Positions 13,215 through 13,287 of a stretch of DNA of 13,287 bases are shown here, one piece after another. Positions within the stretch are counted from its first letter, which is position 1; every line of letters starts with the position of its first letter. Both the position numbers and the translations under genes were made by a program. Source of the stretch: an uncultured Enterobacteriaceae bacterium (GTDB lineage: Bacteria; Pseudomonadota; Gammaproteobacteria; Enterobacterales; Enterobacteriaceae). Below the pieces are notes generated by a model. It was not told the origin of the DNA, did not search any database, and was given only the letters and a program-made list of their open reading frames with translations. Location: assembly GCA_936920625.1 (NCBI GenBank), contig CAKZHC010000020.1, forward strand, positions 1 through 13,287, given 5' to 3'.

Positions 13215-13287
13215 ATGAGTAAACTGACCCACCATGACAGGATTTTCAAAAAATTTCTCAGTGATATCACGGTTGCACGGGACTTTT
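13215..13287 (+). CDS. Rpn-family recombination-promoting nuclease/putative transposase, N-terminal part, runs off the window
   Basis: ATG 13215, with AAGTGAG a few bases upstream, opens MSKLTHHDRIFKKFLSDITV then ARDF before the window ends. The HDxxFKxFL...ARDF pattern is the hallmark start of the Rpn/YhgA-like (Transposase_31) family of PD-(D/E)XK nucleases. Only 24 of roughly 300 residues are present. It lies 26 bases after the ribbon-helix-helix gene and could be cotranscribed. Confidence 0.75.
   Translation, partial: MSKLTHHDRIFKKFLSDITVARDF

Noticed and set aside
1..13287. CRISPR array, tRNA or rRNA genes
   Set aside because: No regularly spaced direct repeats and no recognisable tRNA or rRNA sequence were seen on either strand by eye.

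Overview
The window looks like part of an accessory replicon, most likely a plasmid of a gammaproteobacterium and plausibly of Enterobacterales. The reasons are a partition-type ParA gene overlapping a ribbon-helix-helix partner gene on the right, pieces of Rpn-family (recombination-promoting nuclease/putative transposase) genes at both edges, IS6-family transposase remnants on both sides of the central genes, and AT-rich proteobacterial-looking genes with ordinary Shine-Dalgarno sites. The species cannot be fixed from the sequence alone.

Left edge (1-702): the last 37 codons of an Rpn-family gene, then IS6-family debris. The debris is a lone terminal inverted repeat ending at 168, the C-terminal 55 codons of an IS6-type transposase, and a right-end inverted repeat at 375-389. 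A possible antitoxin scrap follows, then an AT-rich leader with a sigma70-like promoter at 626-654.

Centre (703-9707): a tight seven-gene plus-strand operon. The genes encode an extended-SDR sugar-nucleotide epimerase/dehydratase, a GT4 glycosyltransferase, a radical SAM enzyme with extra C-terminal cysteines, a WG-like-repeat/O-methyltransferase fusion, a PhyH-type Fe(II)/2-oxoglutarate dioxygenase, an ABC exporter half-transporter and an SHMT-like PLP enzyme. The genes overlap or lie 14-17 bp apart. A low-specificity L-threonine aldolase gene converges on the operon from the minus strand (9697-10776), and the two stop regions overlap. Together they look like a compact biosynthetic and export cassette for a small glycosylated, amino-acid- or sugar-derived metabolite, with no NRPS, PKS or obvious precursor peptide in view. 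A dioxygenase next to an SHMT-like enzyme recalls the LipL/LipK logic of nucleoside antibiotics: make an aldehyde, then condense it with a Gly/Thr-derived unit to give a beta-hydroxy-alpha-amino acid. The threonine aldolase could act on the same bond. This pathway reading is inference; the enzyme families are seen in the sequence.

Right side (10777-13287): a leader with a possible small upstream ORF for the aldolase; a ParA-family gene on the minus strand cut through its Walker A motif by the N-terminal piece of an IS6 transposase (codons 1-38) with its terminal repeat at 11939-11953; a palindrome-rich control or centromere-like region; an intact parA-like gene overlapping a ribbon-helix-helix gene; and the N-terminal 24 codons of another Rpn-family gene running off the end. 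The cargo is therefore bracketed by IS6-family scars, which fits acquisition and rearrangement by IS6-mediated events.
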